Shown here: in pieces, positions 45,920 to 57,077 of the stretch
Layout of the letters: the number at the start of each line of letters is the position of its first letter
Position numbering within the stretch: position 1 is the stretch's first letter
Source of the DNA: Anagrus nilaparvatae
Lineage: Eukaryota; Arthropoda; Insecta; Hymenoptera; Mymaridae
Assembly (NCBI GenBank): GCA_022575985.1
Contig: JAKSXM010000231.1
Location: forward strand, 23,908,501 to 23,972,500
Length of the DNA stretch: 64,000 nt
Reading direction: 5' to 3'
The notes under the pieces: model-generated
Database searches by the model: none
Told to the model about the DNA's origin: nothing
The model's input: only the letters and a program-made list of their open reading frames with translations
Program-made: the position numbers and the translations under genes

Positions 45920-45950
<31 letters not shown>

Positions 45951-47522
45951 ATGAAATTGGTTATATTTCACAAACATTATGGAGTTAAGACCTAATTTTT
46001 TTTTCAAAAATTTCGAAAAAAAGCTCGAGGTACTTTTTTTTTTAAATTTGGATGCAATACCTCATTTATTTCCACGAAAGTACTCATATTTGAAAGTATG
46101 GTTTTTACTCTTTATCTCGAAACTGATACTTAATTTTTTGAAAATTTTTTTCCCAAAATTTTTCACGAAAAAATACAAAAAACAGCAATTTTTTTTTTCT
46201 TTTTGGACGTAGCACCTAATTTATTTCTATGAAAGTACTAGTTTTAGAAAGTTTGTTTATAATCAATTTTTGACTCTGAAACCGAATTTTTTTAAAACTT
46301 TTTTCTCAAAATTAAAAAAACAAAAAAATTAAAAAACCTGCAATATTTTTTTTTTTTTTGGGTGTAATACCTAATTTAATTCCATGAAAGTACTAATATC
46401 TGAAAATATTGCGACCGGCGATATTTCACCATATATGTATTTCACAACCGTTATGAAATTAAGACCTAATTTTTTTTTCAAAAATTTTTTCACCAAAAAA
46501 GCTCTAGGTACTTTTAGTAATTTTTTGGATTTAATACCAAATTTTTCCAAAATTTATTTCTCAAAATTGAAAAAATTTTTTTAAACTACAATATTTTTTT
46601 TTTTTTTTGTGTAATACTTTATTTAATTTCATGTAAGTACTATCTTGAATAATTATTATCCAATGAATTACGTTAGATTTTATTGGAAAAAAATAGATTT
46701 GGTTAAATTCAATACATATATTTTCTTTTAACTTTTAAAAGTTAATAGAAATGAGTGTATGATTGCATGGTTGTAATCGGTGATATCTGTGGCATATTGA
46801 AGTATATAGCTCATTGTTTGAGGAACCTTAGTGCCAGCTAGTTGGCAGGGTTTTAATTTATTTTATCGGGCAAAAACAATCAGATTTTTATGAAAATCTC
46901 AGGAAATATGTATTTTAATGACGGGACCATGAGGTTGAATTTTTGTGAAAAAATATTTTTTTTTTTGGCCAAAAATCAAATTTTTTCGCAAAAATTGAGC
47001 AATTTTGAAATTAACGCCATTTTATGCAAAAACATGCTAGGGTAATTTTTTTTTTAAGTTGCCTTTTTGTATGAACCTTAACCTCAGTACGCGTAAATAT
47101 TCGTTAGCTCAATTAAAATGCCCATTTTAGGAGCAAGAATGAAAAATACCCTATTAATTTTTAAATTTTTTTAATTTTTGCAGTGTTTGGTGTAATTTGC
47201 GGAATTTTTTGTACTGTTTCTAACGTATATTATACAAAATTTAACTTTTCCTTTTATTTAGCCATAATATTTTTCTTAAAATTTGGCCTAACTTCAAAAA
47301 GTAACGTTTTTTTGGGTCCTTTCGTCAGGCTTCCGTATGACAAATTCCGATAGCAAACTTCTTAAAATTTAGCAAAAAAGTAGTTTTTGCCATATATCTG
47401 GCCAAGCGTTCCTCCGGGACACAAAAAAATAAGATTCCTTCTTACATATGTATATTAAACACAAAAAAAAAAAAAATTGCACTTCCCTTTTACATCACTA
47501 TTAAATGCTAATTTGCTTCCAC
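45500..47522. mobile_element. Foldback element, 2.0 kb (GGCCAAGCGTTCCTCCGGGA arms)
   Basis: 45500-45676 (GCGGAAGCAAATTAG, GTCCCGGAGGAACGCTTGGC, TTTTAAGAAGTTTGCTATCG) is inverted at 47334-47522. The interior holds a (TG)n tract (about 45918-45946), two or more copies of an AAGACCTAATTTTTTTTTCA unit (about 45985, 46455) and single-copy AT-rich sequence. A shorter relative is at 39040-39720. ORFs at 45979 and 46384 are repeat-derived. Confidence 0.8.
45918..45950. repeat. (TG)n microsatellite
   Basis: About thirteen TG units ending in TATGTATG. Confidence 0.9.
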
Positions 47523-48035
47523 TAAAAAGCCTTTACCGTTCCTATTAAGAACTTGGTGTTTTAAGCAAAATAAGTGCATGGATTTTTATTTCCTTTTTTT
47601 AAAAGTTTGTATTTCACTTAATTTTAGATGTATCAACAGCTATTCAACCTTAAATTAATGTTTTAGATGCTAGTTTAGTTTAAAATATGATCAAAAATTT
47701 CGTATTTATTCACAAAAGCATAAAAATACTTTTTTAATAAATCTAAGAATTTATCGTTCGTTATATTTTTACAAATTAATTAAAATTAGAATTGGTCTTT
47801 ACGAACAAAGATGTTAATAATACTGAATAATACTACTACTGAATGTGGTATGCATTTAAATACTCGACATAGTAGATATCAGTAACATATGCTTGGAAAA
47901 TTTAATCGAAAAATTTTTTAATTTTTCAATAATTTTTTGCAACTGAAAAATTGTGTAATGTTGTTATAAACACAAATAAATTGAAAAAAAGTGATATTAA
48001 TAAATAATGAATGTTTCTCAAAAATAAAAATATGT

Positions 48036-48111
48036 CGGAGCCGGTGGGACTCGAACCCACGACTTTTCATATCTAGTGAAATCGCTTTTAGCCAACTAAG
48101 CTACGGCATCC
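48036..48111 (-). tRNA. tRNA-like sequence, left arm (anticodon position AGA)
   Basis: The minus strand shows A-box TAGCTTAGTTGG, a D stem GCTT/AAGC, anticodon stem TTTCA/TGAAA with loop CTAGATA (anticodon AGA), a short variable loop, T stem GTGGG/CCCAC with TTCGAGT, and 3' acceptor CGGCTCC then G. The 5' acceptor strand GGATGCCG pairs with it apart from one extra T. AGA would be a serine anticodon, but serine tRNAs have a long variable arm. The body looks threonine-like with a changed anticodon. Both RNA polymerase III boxes are intact. It may be scored as a gene, but is more likely a tRNA-derived part of the repeat. Confidence 0.6.
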
Positions 48112-49785
48112 GAGCCAACCAACCGGCTTTATTTTGACATCTTCTTAATTTTTGAGAGGGCAACTCTTCGAACTAGTGCCATTTTTTTAATAAATCTAAC
48201 AGTAGCGGAGCCCATACGATGTAGGGTGATTTTTTGACTAACCAAACATAATTGCAAATGCACCGAACTACTTATGTAAGGATGCCCACTGAGTCATATG
48301 TTAAGAGCCTTTGCGTACCTAATTAGCCTAGGCTGGTTAGCAAAAAATCACCCTGGTGAAAATTTTCTAACCGGATGAAAATTTAGGATATCCATAAATA
48401 CACCCCCCAGAAGCTAATTACAAATCGGTTTGTGAAAAAACCGGTGCCGACCTGAGGGGGGAGGGGTTAAAAAATTTTTGACCCAAGGTGAAAAAATTGT
48501 AACCGCAAAGGACTTTGGCTAATGAATGTACATGCCAAATGTAGCATGTGTGCTAATCCGTACCTTTGGGAAATGGTTCCGGGTGCAGTTATAAGGGTCA
48601 AAAGTACCCCCAAAAATATCACCTAGGTGAAAAAATTCTAACCACATCAAATTTTGACAGTTGGTTTAGTTTTGTACCACTAGCCCGTGCCTTCAATGCT
48701 TTGGTAAAAAATAGGTGCTGAGGGGTGATATCCACCCCCAAAGATTTTTTAACCAAGGTGATTTTTTCTAACCAGATGAGCTTTACATATATGATTTGTT
48801 ATGGTGCCAATAACAAAAGTTTTAAACGATTTGATAAAAATCCGGTACCAAGGGTAATTTTTCCGCATCCGTTTAACCCTAAAAGCAAGGTTTTAAATCA
48901 GTTACAAAAGTTTTAGGCTCAAATATACCATCCAAGCAATTTTCGCATCATTGAGACTCTAATAACGTATGGTATCAACCCTTTGCACAAAAAAATATTA
49001 TTAGGGGCAAAATCCAACCCCTAAAAATATTTCACCAAGGTAATTTTTTCTAACCAGTTGAGCTTTACATATATGATTGTTTATTGTGCAAATAACATTA
49101 GTTTTCAACGATTTGTTTGAAATCAGGTACCGAGGGTGATTTTTGCCCCCTAGTTTAACCCTAAAAGTCATATATGTAAAGCTCAACTGATTAGAAAAAA
49201 TCACCTTGGTGAAATATTTTTCGGGGTTGGTTTTTGCACCTTAAAATATTTTTTTGTGCAAAGGGTTGATACCATACGTTATTAGAGTCTCAATGATGCG
49301 AAAATTGCTTGGATGGTATATTTGAGCCTAAAACTTTTGTAACTGATTAAAAACCTTGCTTTTAGGATTAAACGGATGCGGAAAAATTACCCTTGGTACC
49401 GGATTTTTAACAAATCGTTTAAAACTTATTTTATTGGCACCATAACAAATCATATATGTAAAGCTCATCTGGTTAGAAAAAATCACCTTGGTGAAAAAAT
49501 CTTTGGGGGTGGATATCACCCCTCAGCACCTATTTTTTACCAAAGCATTGAAGGCACGGGCTAGTGGTACAAAACTAAAGCAACTGTCAAAATTTGATGT
49601 GGTTAGAATTTTTTCACCTAGGTGATATTTTTGGGGGTACTTTTGACCCTTATAACTGCACCCGGAACCATTTCCCAAAGGTACGGATTGGCACAGATTA
49701 GATTTATTAAAAAAATGGCACTAGGTCGAAGAGTTGCCCTCTCAAAAATTAAGAAGATGTCAAAATAAAGCCGGTTGGTTGGCTC

Positions 49786-49861
49786 GGATGCCGTAGCTTT
49801 GTTGGCTAAAAGCGATTTCACTAGATATGAAAAGTCGTGGGTTCGAGTCCCACCGGCTCCG
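49786..49861 (+). tRNA. tRNA-like sequence, right arm
   Basis: Near-identical to the left copy and in inverted orientation. The A-box reads TAGCTTTGTTGG, so the invariant A of the box (tRNA position 14) is changed to T and the D stem is disturbed. B-box GGTTCGAGTCC, anticodon loop CTAGATA and acceptor CGGCTCC are unchanged. Probably a pseudogene. Confidence 0.55.
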
Positions 49862-50299
49862 ACATATTTTTATTTTTGAGAAACATTCATTATTTATTAA
49901 TATCACTTTTTTTCAATTTATTTGTGTTTAGAACAACATTACACAATTTTTCAGTTGCAAAAAATTATTGAAAAATTGAAAAATTTTTCGATTAAATTTT
50001 CCAAGCATATGTTACTGATATCTACTATGTCGAGTATTTAAATGCATACCACATTCAGTAGTAGTATTATAAAAATACTTTTTTATACTTCAAGAAATAA
50101 TCGATTTAAAGCACAATAATAAAAATTTTTTAATTTTACTAAGTTTTTATGACAATAACAAATTGATCCTTTGATAAAAAATAACTTTTACTTTATGTTT
50201 TCTAAAAATTACAGCACTAAAACAAGATTTTTATATTATTTTTTTTAAATCTATTTTTGCAAAAAAAAATGAAAATGAGCCATATATAGCGTACATATA

Positions 50300-51545
50300 G
50301 AACAATTTTAGAACATAAACATGAAAATTTAGTGAATAATTAAAAAAAAATTTTTTAATTTTATATTTTCAAAGTTTGACAAAGAATGCACCTGATAATG
50401 GAATTTTGAATTCTGAAATGATTTGTGTAAAATATTATAATTACGAAATCACATAAGATGGATATTATAAAATAGCTAAGGTTTTTTTATTTCAGGCACA
50501 AACATATATTTATTTAGTATTTTATTATAACCAAACCTTGATGGGATCTACATCCTCATTAATTGTAAACTAGGTAGATAATAAAGATAATAATTACTCA
50601 ATAAATATTCAATTTATTATAAACAAATTATTAATAATAATTAGGGTATTTATAGTCTCCACATTGGCATAAATGATTCTTTTAGGCAGAGAGTTTTTTT
50701 TGAACAAAAAAAAAACTTTTTAACGACTAAACTAATTTTTTTCTTGCATAAAAGAATAGCCAAGGAAAAAATACTCGATAATAATCCAATACTTTTCTTT
50801 TTACTATAAAATTTAAGCCAGTTATGCGTGTTTCAAGTTATAATATCGTTTTAGAGCCTAAAATTGGAATTAGTATAAAAATGGTAGTTTATGACAGTAT
50901 CTTTACTTGACCATAACTTGCTTAATTTTCATCGAAAATAGTAATTTTTTTTTTTTTAGGACTACTTTTTCCCTGGCTATTCGATTCTGAAAGCAAAAAA
51001 GACAATTATTTTAACCCTTTATGGAAAATTAAAAAAGAAGTATTGAAAATTTCAAATTATTCTAAAACAGGTTAAAATCGACCTTAATGGCCGAAATCAA
51101 ATTTTTTTCGGACAGATCGATGGGATTTCGGTTAAAAAAAATTTTGAAAAAAAAATTTCAAAAAAAAAAAATGGCGGAAAATGAGATATTGCGATTTTTT
51201 TTAAAACGCATTTTCCCATTTTCCGGAATTTCCCGGGGTTTTTCCGAAAAACTAATGGCAGAAATGGATTTACTGAAGGTTTCCCAACATATATACTATT
51301 TCAGAATTTTTTTTCAAGCTTATATTTATGATTTTTAACCATTTTCCCGAAAAGCCTGGTCGAGAGCCGCCTAATGAGTTTGATTGGCCATAACTCGGGG
51401 TGTTTAAGACCTAGAAGGCTAAAAATTTCAGGATTTGCCTATATTTATGTTATAAAAACATGGTAAAAATTTGAGGCCGATCCGATGACCCGACCTGCCC
51501 ACCATTTCTGTTTTGGCAAAGAAAGACTCATGAAACATTTTTATT
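50300..51545. repeat. AT-rich repeats related to the 8.7-11.4 kb and 53.8-54.4 kb sequences
   Basis: An inverted pair (AAAGAATAGCCAAGGAAAAA at about 50750 and CCCTGGCTATTCGATTCTGA at about 50970) is followed by AACTAATGGCAGAAATGGAT (51250), also seen as AACTAATGGCAGGAATGGAT at 11080. Next come AAGCCTGGTCGAGAGCCGCC and GACCCGACCTG. The 83-aa ORF at 51087-51338 is part of this repeat. Confidence 0.5.
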
Positions 51546-51550
51546 ATTTT

Positions 51551-51583
51551 GACATTTCGGTACGTTAGTACCCTTATCAAAAG
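51551..51583 (-). ncRNA. Hammerhead-ribozyme-like motif, second family
   Basis: Minus strand: first core strand TTGATAAG, helix GGTAC/GTACC with loop TAAC, then GAAATGTC. The surrounding bases (TGAAACATTTTTATTATTTT, plus strand, 51531-51550) align with the Penelope terminus at 31370-31390. The helix differs from that copy but stays fully paired. No Penelope coding sequence was found next to it. Confidence 0.4.
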
Positions 51584-51599
51584 CTAAAATAATTTAGAT

Positions 51600-52511
51600 A
51601 AAAAATTAAAAATTTAAATTTAAAAATTATGGATATTATATATATTAAATATTGTTTTTTTCTTACATAATGTCCATAATTTTTAAATTTTATTTTTTTT
51701 AACCCTTTCATAAATCATAAAATCGAACGAGTACTTAACTATTATTATATTAAAGTTATTATATGCTATCATATATTTTCATTCATATTATTTGAATGTA
51801 TGTGAGTCTATAGTTGAGTTTGTTGTGGTTGGTTTTCTATAATAATTAAATTATTTTTTGTATCTGATTTCCTAATGGTTAAATTTATAAAGTTTATAGT
51901 CTTCTTTTTCTAAATCAATTTCAAATTGCATTTAAGAATCACAGTGTAACAATTATTTTCAATGCTGATAATAAAATCTGTTGTATCTTTTGTATTATAT
52001 TATCTTATTGTAAATAGATCTTTAAAAAAAGAAAGAGAGAAAATATTAAGTGTTACTGTAAGTCGAAAGCACGCACTCAGACGTGCAATAGTACAAAGGT
52101 ATAATAAATTACATATCTTTACATTTGACCACAGTGTATATGTTTTATATCCACTAGCATCCATTCTAGTTATCCACGAATTCACCTCTAATTAATGGAT
52201 ATGCGCTCCAAAATTAAAAAAAAACTAATACCCTAAATTTAAAATAATTTAAGCCCCTTAAAACGTCACTTTTTTCGCCGAGTATGACTTTTCAAATACC
52301 CTATCCAATGAACATGTTGCATGTTAAAAGTAATACAATCAATAGTTAATAATATGAAGCCAATGGCAGAAAAATTAAGTACCAAGGGCGCAAAAGATTC
52401 TACGCTAGCATGAGTATTAGCATAAGTGCTCGATAAAGCCAGTACGAGTGTTATCTGTTCACGCTAGTCTCTAAAGTAATTTTCCCATAGTATTTACAAT
52501 ATTTTTTGCCT
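51600..52511. other. AT-rich spacer
   Basis: Contains a loose palindrome (AAAATTATGGATATTAT at about 51625 with ATGTCCATAATTTTTAAATT at about 51670) and a 77-aa ORF (51962-52195, MLIIKSVVSFVLYYLIVNRS) that I do not recognise. Confidence 0.4.
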
Positions 52512-52576
52512 ACCTAGGCGTAAAACTAGGGCTAAAATTCTTTGCAAATTTTTACGCACGAATTTTACGCCTAGGA
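52512..52576. repeat. Short inverted repeat (CCTAGGCGTAAAA)
   Basis: CCTAGGCGTAAAACTAGG at 52512 is faced by ATTTTACGCCTAGG ending near 52575, with about 35 bases between: a 13-bp stem. Confidence 0.8.
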
Positions 52577-52859
52577 GAGCAAAAATTATATGAATGCATT
52601 AGAGAAATGTATTCGGCACTTAAAAACGGTGACAAATACCTGTTACTATTCAAATTCAGTCTTCTTTGTGAAAATATAATAAACTAGTAAGTCATTATAA
52701 ACTTATAACCGGTTTGTGTAAACACAACCTAAATGCATGGAACATGTTTACTTCCAGCTGAGGACTAGGTATAATACAAATGTTACTCAACATTACAATA
52801 CAATTTTCTAATTTTATAATTTGTAATTATCACCTTACTAGCTGTTAAGATTCTAAACC

Positions 52860-53000
52860 CAAAATATTTTGATTCCCTAAACCTGAATTATTCTAAGTCC
52901 CTTAATCAATATTATTCCAAGTCCCTAAATCGATATTATTTTAATTCTATAAACCTGTATTATCTTAAGTCCTTAAGCTCAGATTTTTCAAAGTCTCCTA
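52860..53000. repeat. Minisatellite, TTATTCTAAGTCCCTAAACC type
   Basis: About five degenerate units of roughly 27 bp. The inverted equivalent, GGGTTTAGGGACTTGGAATA type, is at about 57630-57840 in the opposite arm. Confidence 0.75.
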
Positions 53001-53017
53001 ATTATTCTATGTTTCAT

Positions 53018-53284
53018 TTGACCCCCCCCCCTTAAATAAGACAAATTTGACCACCCCCATTAAATAGGACAAATTTGACCACCCCCCTTAAATAGGACAT
53101 ATTTGACCAACCCCCTTAAATAGCACATATTTGACCACACCCGTTAAATAGGACAAATTTGACCACCCCCCTTAAATAGGACAAATTTGACCACCACCCT
53201 TAAATAGGACAAATTTGACCACCCCCCTTAAATAGGACATATTTGACCACCCCCCTTAAATAGGACAAATTTGACCCCCCCCCC
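53018..53284. repeat. 28-bp minisatellite, about 10 units
   Basis: Units of TTTGACCACCCCC followed by TTAAATAGGACAAA, with C-run length and single-base variants. The array ends in an uninterrupted C run. The opposite arm at about 57600 keeps only one unit with a G run. Confidence 0.9.
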
Positions 53285-53339
53285 CTTAATTTTCAAGTTC
53301 TGAAGTACCCCCTCCCTATAAACATGTTCCATGTTAATA

Positions 53340-54875
53340 ATGAGAAGTCTGAGTGAAGATAAAAATTTATGTATAAATAAAATAAAATTTAAAATAAAGA
53401 TATAATTATTTTATATTTTATAATCACTGTCACTGTTAATATATTTTTTAATAAAAATTTTGTTATCATTTTAAATTTTTAATATTATTAATTATATTAA
53501 ATTAAATACATTAATTTTGATGATAAAATTTATGAAAATTTAATATAAAATACAGTTTTATATGGGTTGATATTCCTCAAGGGTATGAGAACCTAATTCT
53601 TGGGTCTTCAAATCGGTCCCAAAATATTTTTCCCTCAAAGTACTATCGAAAACAAGTAACCTCCTCAATTTTTAGCCTCCTAGGTCTCCTCCTTGATTTT
53701 TCACAGCCGTATTAGATTTTTTTGTGCTTTTTATTTTTTTAAATTTTAAGAGCCCAAAATTTATTAAAAATTCTCTCTCAATCTTATTTTATTGCAAAAA
53801 AACTTTTCCTTTTAATCCCGGATTGGAAATTTCCCTGGCTATTCAATTCCGTGCTTCAAATTTTTTTTCGGGTTGCGCATGCGCAAGAAATTAAGTAAAT
53901 ACATTCCAATTTCTAGCATTAATATCTCCCCAGCAGACAAACCAATTTTACTTTTTAAATACCAAAAATTTTTATGTATACTTCTTATGTTAAAATTTTT
54001 GTTTTGTTTTTTGGCTTCCTTTTTTTATATAGAGCAAAAAATCTGATTGTAAGATTTTCATTTCTTAAAAATTTCAAATTTTCCGCCAAGTAACGTGACC
54101 AATCAAAAAAATGACCATACATTTGGATTCCGCGGGAAATTTTACCTAAAGGTATTTATTTTCATGTTTTTACAAGCTTATATGTTGAAACAGCGAAATT
54201 TGAAAGGATTCCCCGATTAATATCGATTAATTTAGCACAATTAAAAAAGAAAAAAAAAGGGTTAAATCAAGCTGAATGGTGTCGTCCTGCAAAATGACCT
54301 TCACCGATTGACCCCAAATTTTTCAGATGTTTTTATATATATGAAACATGTTTCCTTCTAATTGTTTAGCCCTTTAGATGCAAAAGTGCTCACATTGGGC
54401 CCATTTTAATTTTTTTGGGAGTTTTCAAATTTACTCATAATTTTTTTAGCAATTAATTTTTAAAACCAAAAAGATGCAATAAAAAATAATATTTTCAATA
54501 GATACTCCTATAGAAAATTTCCCGGTGAATTCAATTTTTTGGTTGGTATTAGCCTAAAATCACACGTAAAAAGATTAAGCTTAATTTTGGGTAAGCTTAC
54601 TGAATTAAGCTTACGGACTAACCTGAAAAGGCTTAATTTTTAAAATTAAGCTTACGGACTAACCTAATCAGACTTAATTTTAAAATTAAGCCTTTATTAA
54701 ATTTTTTTTAGACCACTTATACGATAATTTGAATTTCTAAAAAATAATTTTAAATCTTATTTAAACTTTTATTGAAATAAAAAACAGTTAAAATAATTTA
54801 TTTATTATATAAATAATTAATATTTTATTAAATAATTTATATAAATAATAAGTTTAATAATAACATTAATAATAT
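53340..54875. other. AT-rich region with a short tandem repeat
   Basis: Mostly AT-rich without recognised genes. About 53820-54420 resembles the repeat at 50.9-51.5 kb (CCTGGCTATTC box). At about 54595-54710 the unit AATTAAGCTTACGGACTAAC occurs two to three times. Confidence 0.5.
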
Positions 54876-56429
54876 CCCAATAAGCACCTTTTCGAAGTTA
54901 AAGTGTTCTTGAAGAGTGCGTGAATGTTGGTTCTACAAGTAAACGTCAAGAACTCTTCAGGATCGAGCTGATAATTAAACAAAAAATTAACTTTTAGCTT
55001 TACAGGGGGGTTTTTTAAGGCAAGAAAAACGAATTTCCGGAAGAAAAAATTTGTCATTCGACTCAAAATATTTTCCGATTTTCCAAAATGGCAAACCGAA
55101 AAAATTTTTTAAATAAACTTTTACAAGGGAGTTTTTAGGGCAATAAAAATGAATTTTCGGTCGAAAATATTTATTTTTCAACGCTAAATATTTTCCGTTT
55201 TTCCAAGATGGCGGAACGAAAAACTTGAAAAAATGAACTTTTAGCTTTTCAAGGGGGTTTTTTAGGGCAAACAAAATGAATTTTCGGTGGAAAATATTTA
55301 TTTTTCAACCCAAAATATTTTCCAATTTTCCAAGATGTTGAACCGAAAAACTTAAAAAATGAATTATTAACTTTACAAAGGGGTTTCTGAGGACAAAAAA
55401 AATGAATTCTTTAATGAAAAGCTAAAATTTCCTTTTTTTTTTTAGTTTCCTGTCCGCCATCTTGGAAAATCGGGAAATATTTTGGGTTGAAAAATAAATA
55501 TTTTTCACCGAAATTTCATTTTTCTTGCTCTAAAAGTTCTTGTAAAGTTAAAAATTTATTTTAAAAATTTTTTGGTCCACTATCTTGGAAAATTGGAAAA
55601 TATGCTGGGGTGAAAAAATAAAAAATTTCATTTATAAAAATGTGTTTCTCAGCCTCTGAAACCGTCTGTTATGTATGAAATTCCTTTTTTCATGCTTTTG
55701 GTCCACCATCTTGGAATATCAGAAAATATATTAGAGTAAAAAATAAAAGCTTTCTTTAACCTTATGGTCAGCTCCCCGCGGAGCTGAGTCAACTAATTTT
55801 ACATCAGTTAAAAGAATGTTATTAAGTTTATCAGTATTGAAAACAAGTCTTTCAGCGCCGCGTTTTTATTTATATAATTATTTGTTCTTATTATAATAAA
55901 AAAATGGAATTTCCTGAAAAGTATTTATTTTAGTATTAATTGTTATTTTCAAATATGCATTTTACTGGATATGCATAATTTACTCTGCATATAATTTCGA
56001 AAATTATTATCTATAACATATAGTACTTAAAATTTTTTTATTAAATCGAAGTGTCGTGTTAGCATAATGGATAATGTCGCTGCCTTTGGAAGTCACGGAC
56101 CTCGGTTCAATCCCAGTCGGAGTCAACATTTTTCTTCGGTTTTTTTAATCAGATTTTTCAACTTAAAAAAAAATGAACAAGTTATTAATAAAAATATAAG
56201 TGCTTATATATAAAAAAAAAAATAAAAAAAAAATAAATAAATAAATAAATTAAAAAAAAGTTTTTTTAAAATAATTTTGCGGGAAAGATTTCTCTAAAAG
56301 TTCTTCACGCAATCTTGTAGAACCAACATTCGCGTATTCCTGAAGAGTTCTTGAGGAACAGATTTAAAAAAAAAAGAAGTCTTAAAGTGTACGTCAAGTT
56401 CTTTTCAAGAGTTTTTCATGCTTATTGGG
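54876..56429. mobile_element. Foldback element, 1.55 kb (CCCAATAAGCA ends)
   Basis: CCCAATAAGCA at the left is inverted at 56419-56429. GAATGTTGGTTCTACAAG and CAAGAACTCTTCAGGA occur near both ends in opposite orientation. Internally it carries five to six units of the ATCTTGG satellite family: those before about 55400 in reverse orientation, those after in forward orientation. A tRNA-like sequence lies at 56052-56125. ORFs at 54866 and 54987 (minus) are repeat translations. Confidence 0.75.
56052..56125 (+). pseudogene. tRNA-like pseudogene (arginine-type body)
   Basis: A-box TAGCATAATGG and B-box GGTTCAATCCC are intact. The loop CTTTGGA and flanks GATAATGTCGCTGC and CAGTCGGAGTCA resemble arginine tRNA (loop CTTCGGA, anticodon TCG) with one anticodon change to TTG. 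The anticodon and acceptor stems no longer pair, so this is a relic or the head of a short retroposon. Confidence 0.5.
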
Positions 56430-56430
56430 T

Positions 56431-57077
56431 TCTGCTTATCGTAGAAACATAATTCTTTTTTAAATGACAGGTAATCATGCCTGGATTAAGATTTTAGAAT
56501 TTGTTCAACGTCAGAATACTGGTTTGATAACGAGTAAATTTTTTTGAATAGAATGCTAATAAATAAATGCCATTGTTCATTAATAACTTGAAGAATAAAA
56601 AAATTTATGATCTAAGCACCTGTAGATATTTTTTAGTTTTTTTACGAATTAGGGTAAGCGTAAGAGATATGGAACATGCAAACATCGTCAGGAAAAACCG
56701 AGGGAAAACTTCTTTTTATTTTTTAAGATTTAAGGCATATATGCCCTTTTCAGAGTTTTCTTGTTTAATTCAGGTCTTAATTTATATTAAAAATGCGTTT
56801 GTCTTGATTGTAATATGTATTCAATAATGCCTATACTTACCATGTTTCTTTAAAAATATAAAGATATTGGCTGGTATTTAGGCCATAAACTTTTTTATTC
56901 TTCAAGTTATTAAAGAACAATGGAGTGTATTTATTAGCATTCTATTCATAAAAATTCACTTATTTTTTGGATACTGTTATCAAATCAATATTCTGACGTT
57001 GACCAAATTCTAAAATTGTAATCCAGGTATGATTACCTGTTTTTTAAAAAATGAATTACGTTTCTACGATAAGCAGA
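56431..57077. mobile_element. Palindromic foldback element, 0.65 kb (TCTGCTTATCGTAG ends)
   Basis: TCTGCTTATCGTAGAAAC is inverted at 57060-57077. Arms agree through GGTAATCATGCCTGGATTA, TTCAACGTCAGAATACTGG and ATAACTTGAAGAATAAAAAA to a centre near 56755. It abuts the preceding foldback with only one or two bases between them. The 86-aa ORF at 56567-56827 spans the left arm and centre and is not recognised. Confidence 0.85.

Larger units (their letters stand above)
47826..50069. mobile_element. Foldback element, 2.24 kb, with tRNA-like sequence in both arms
   Basis: Arms mirror from TACTACTGAATGTGGTATGC (left) to its inverse at about 50050-50069. About 210 bases in from each end lies a tRNA-like sequence pointing outward. 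Inner arms repeat CACCTTGGTGAAATATTTTT, GGTGGATATCACCCCTCAG and CCCGGAACCATTTCCCAAAG on both sides around a centre near 49115. The right arm lacks about 340 bases present on the left (about 48210-48550). ORFs at 48725, 49001, 49328, 49376 and 49618 are mirrored arm by-products and not genes. Confidence 0.85.
42981..50300. repeat. Possible outer inverted pair around nested elements
   Basis: ATATGGCTCGTTTTCATTTT at 42997-43016 is inverted at about 50270-50290. AACGGTAAAGGCTTTTT near 43358 is inverted at about 47525. The intervening arm sequence is poorly conserved. If real, one old element of about 5 kb was later invaded by the hAT relic, the 45.5-47.5 kb palindrome and the tRNA-ended foldback. 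Confidence 0.35.

Noticed and set aside
48725..49821. Several mirrored ORFs (for example 48725-48916, 49328-49519)
   Set aside because: They arise because both foldback arms share the sequence; no start context, no known domain, and composition equals the arms.
53018..53284. 28-bp repeats of CRISPR-like length
   Set aside because: The units are head-to-tail with no spacers; it is a minisatellite.
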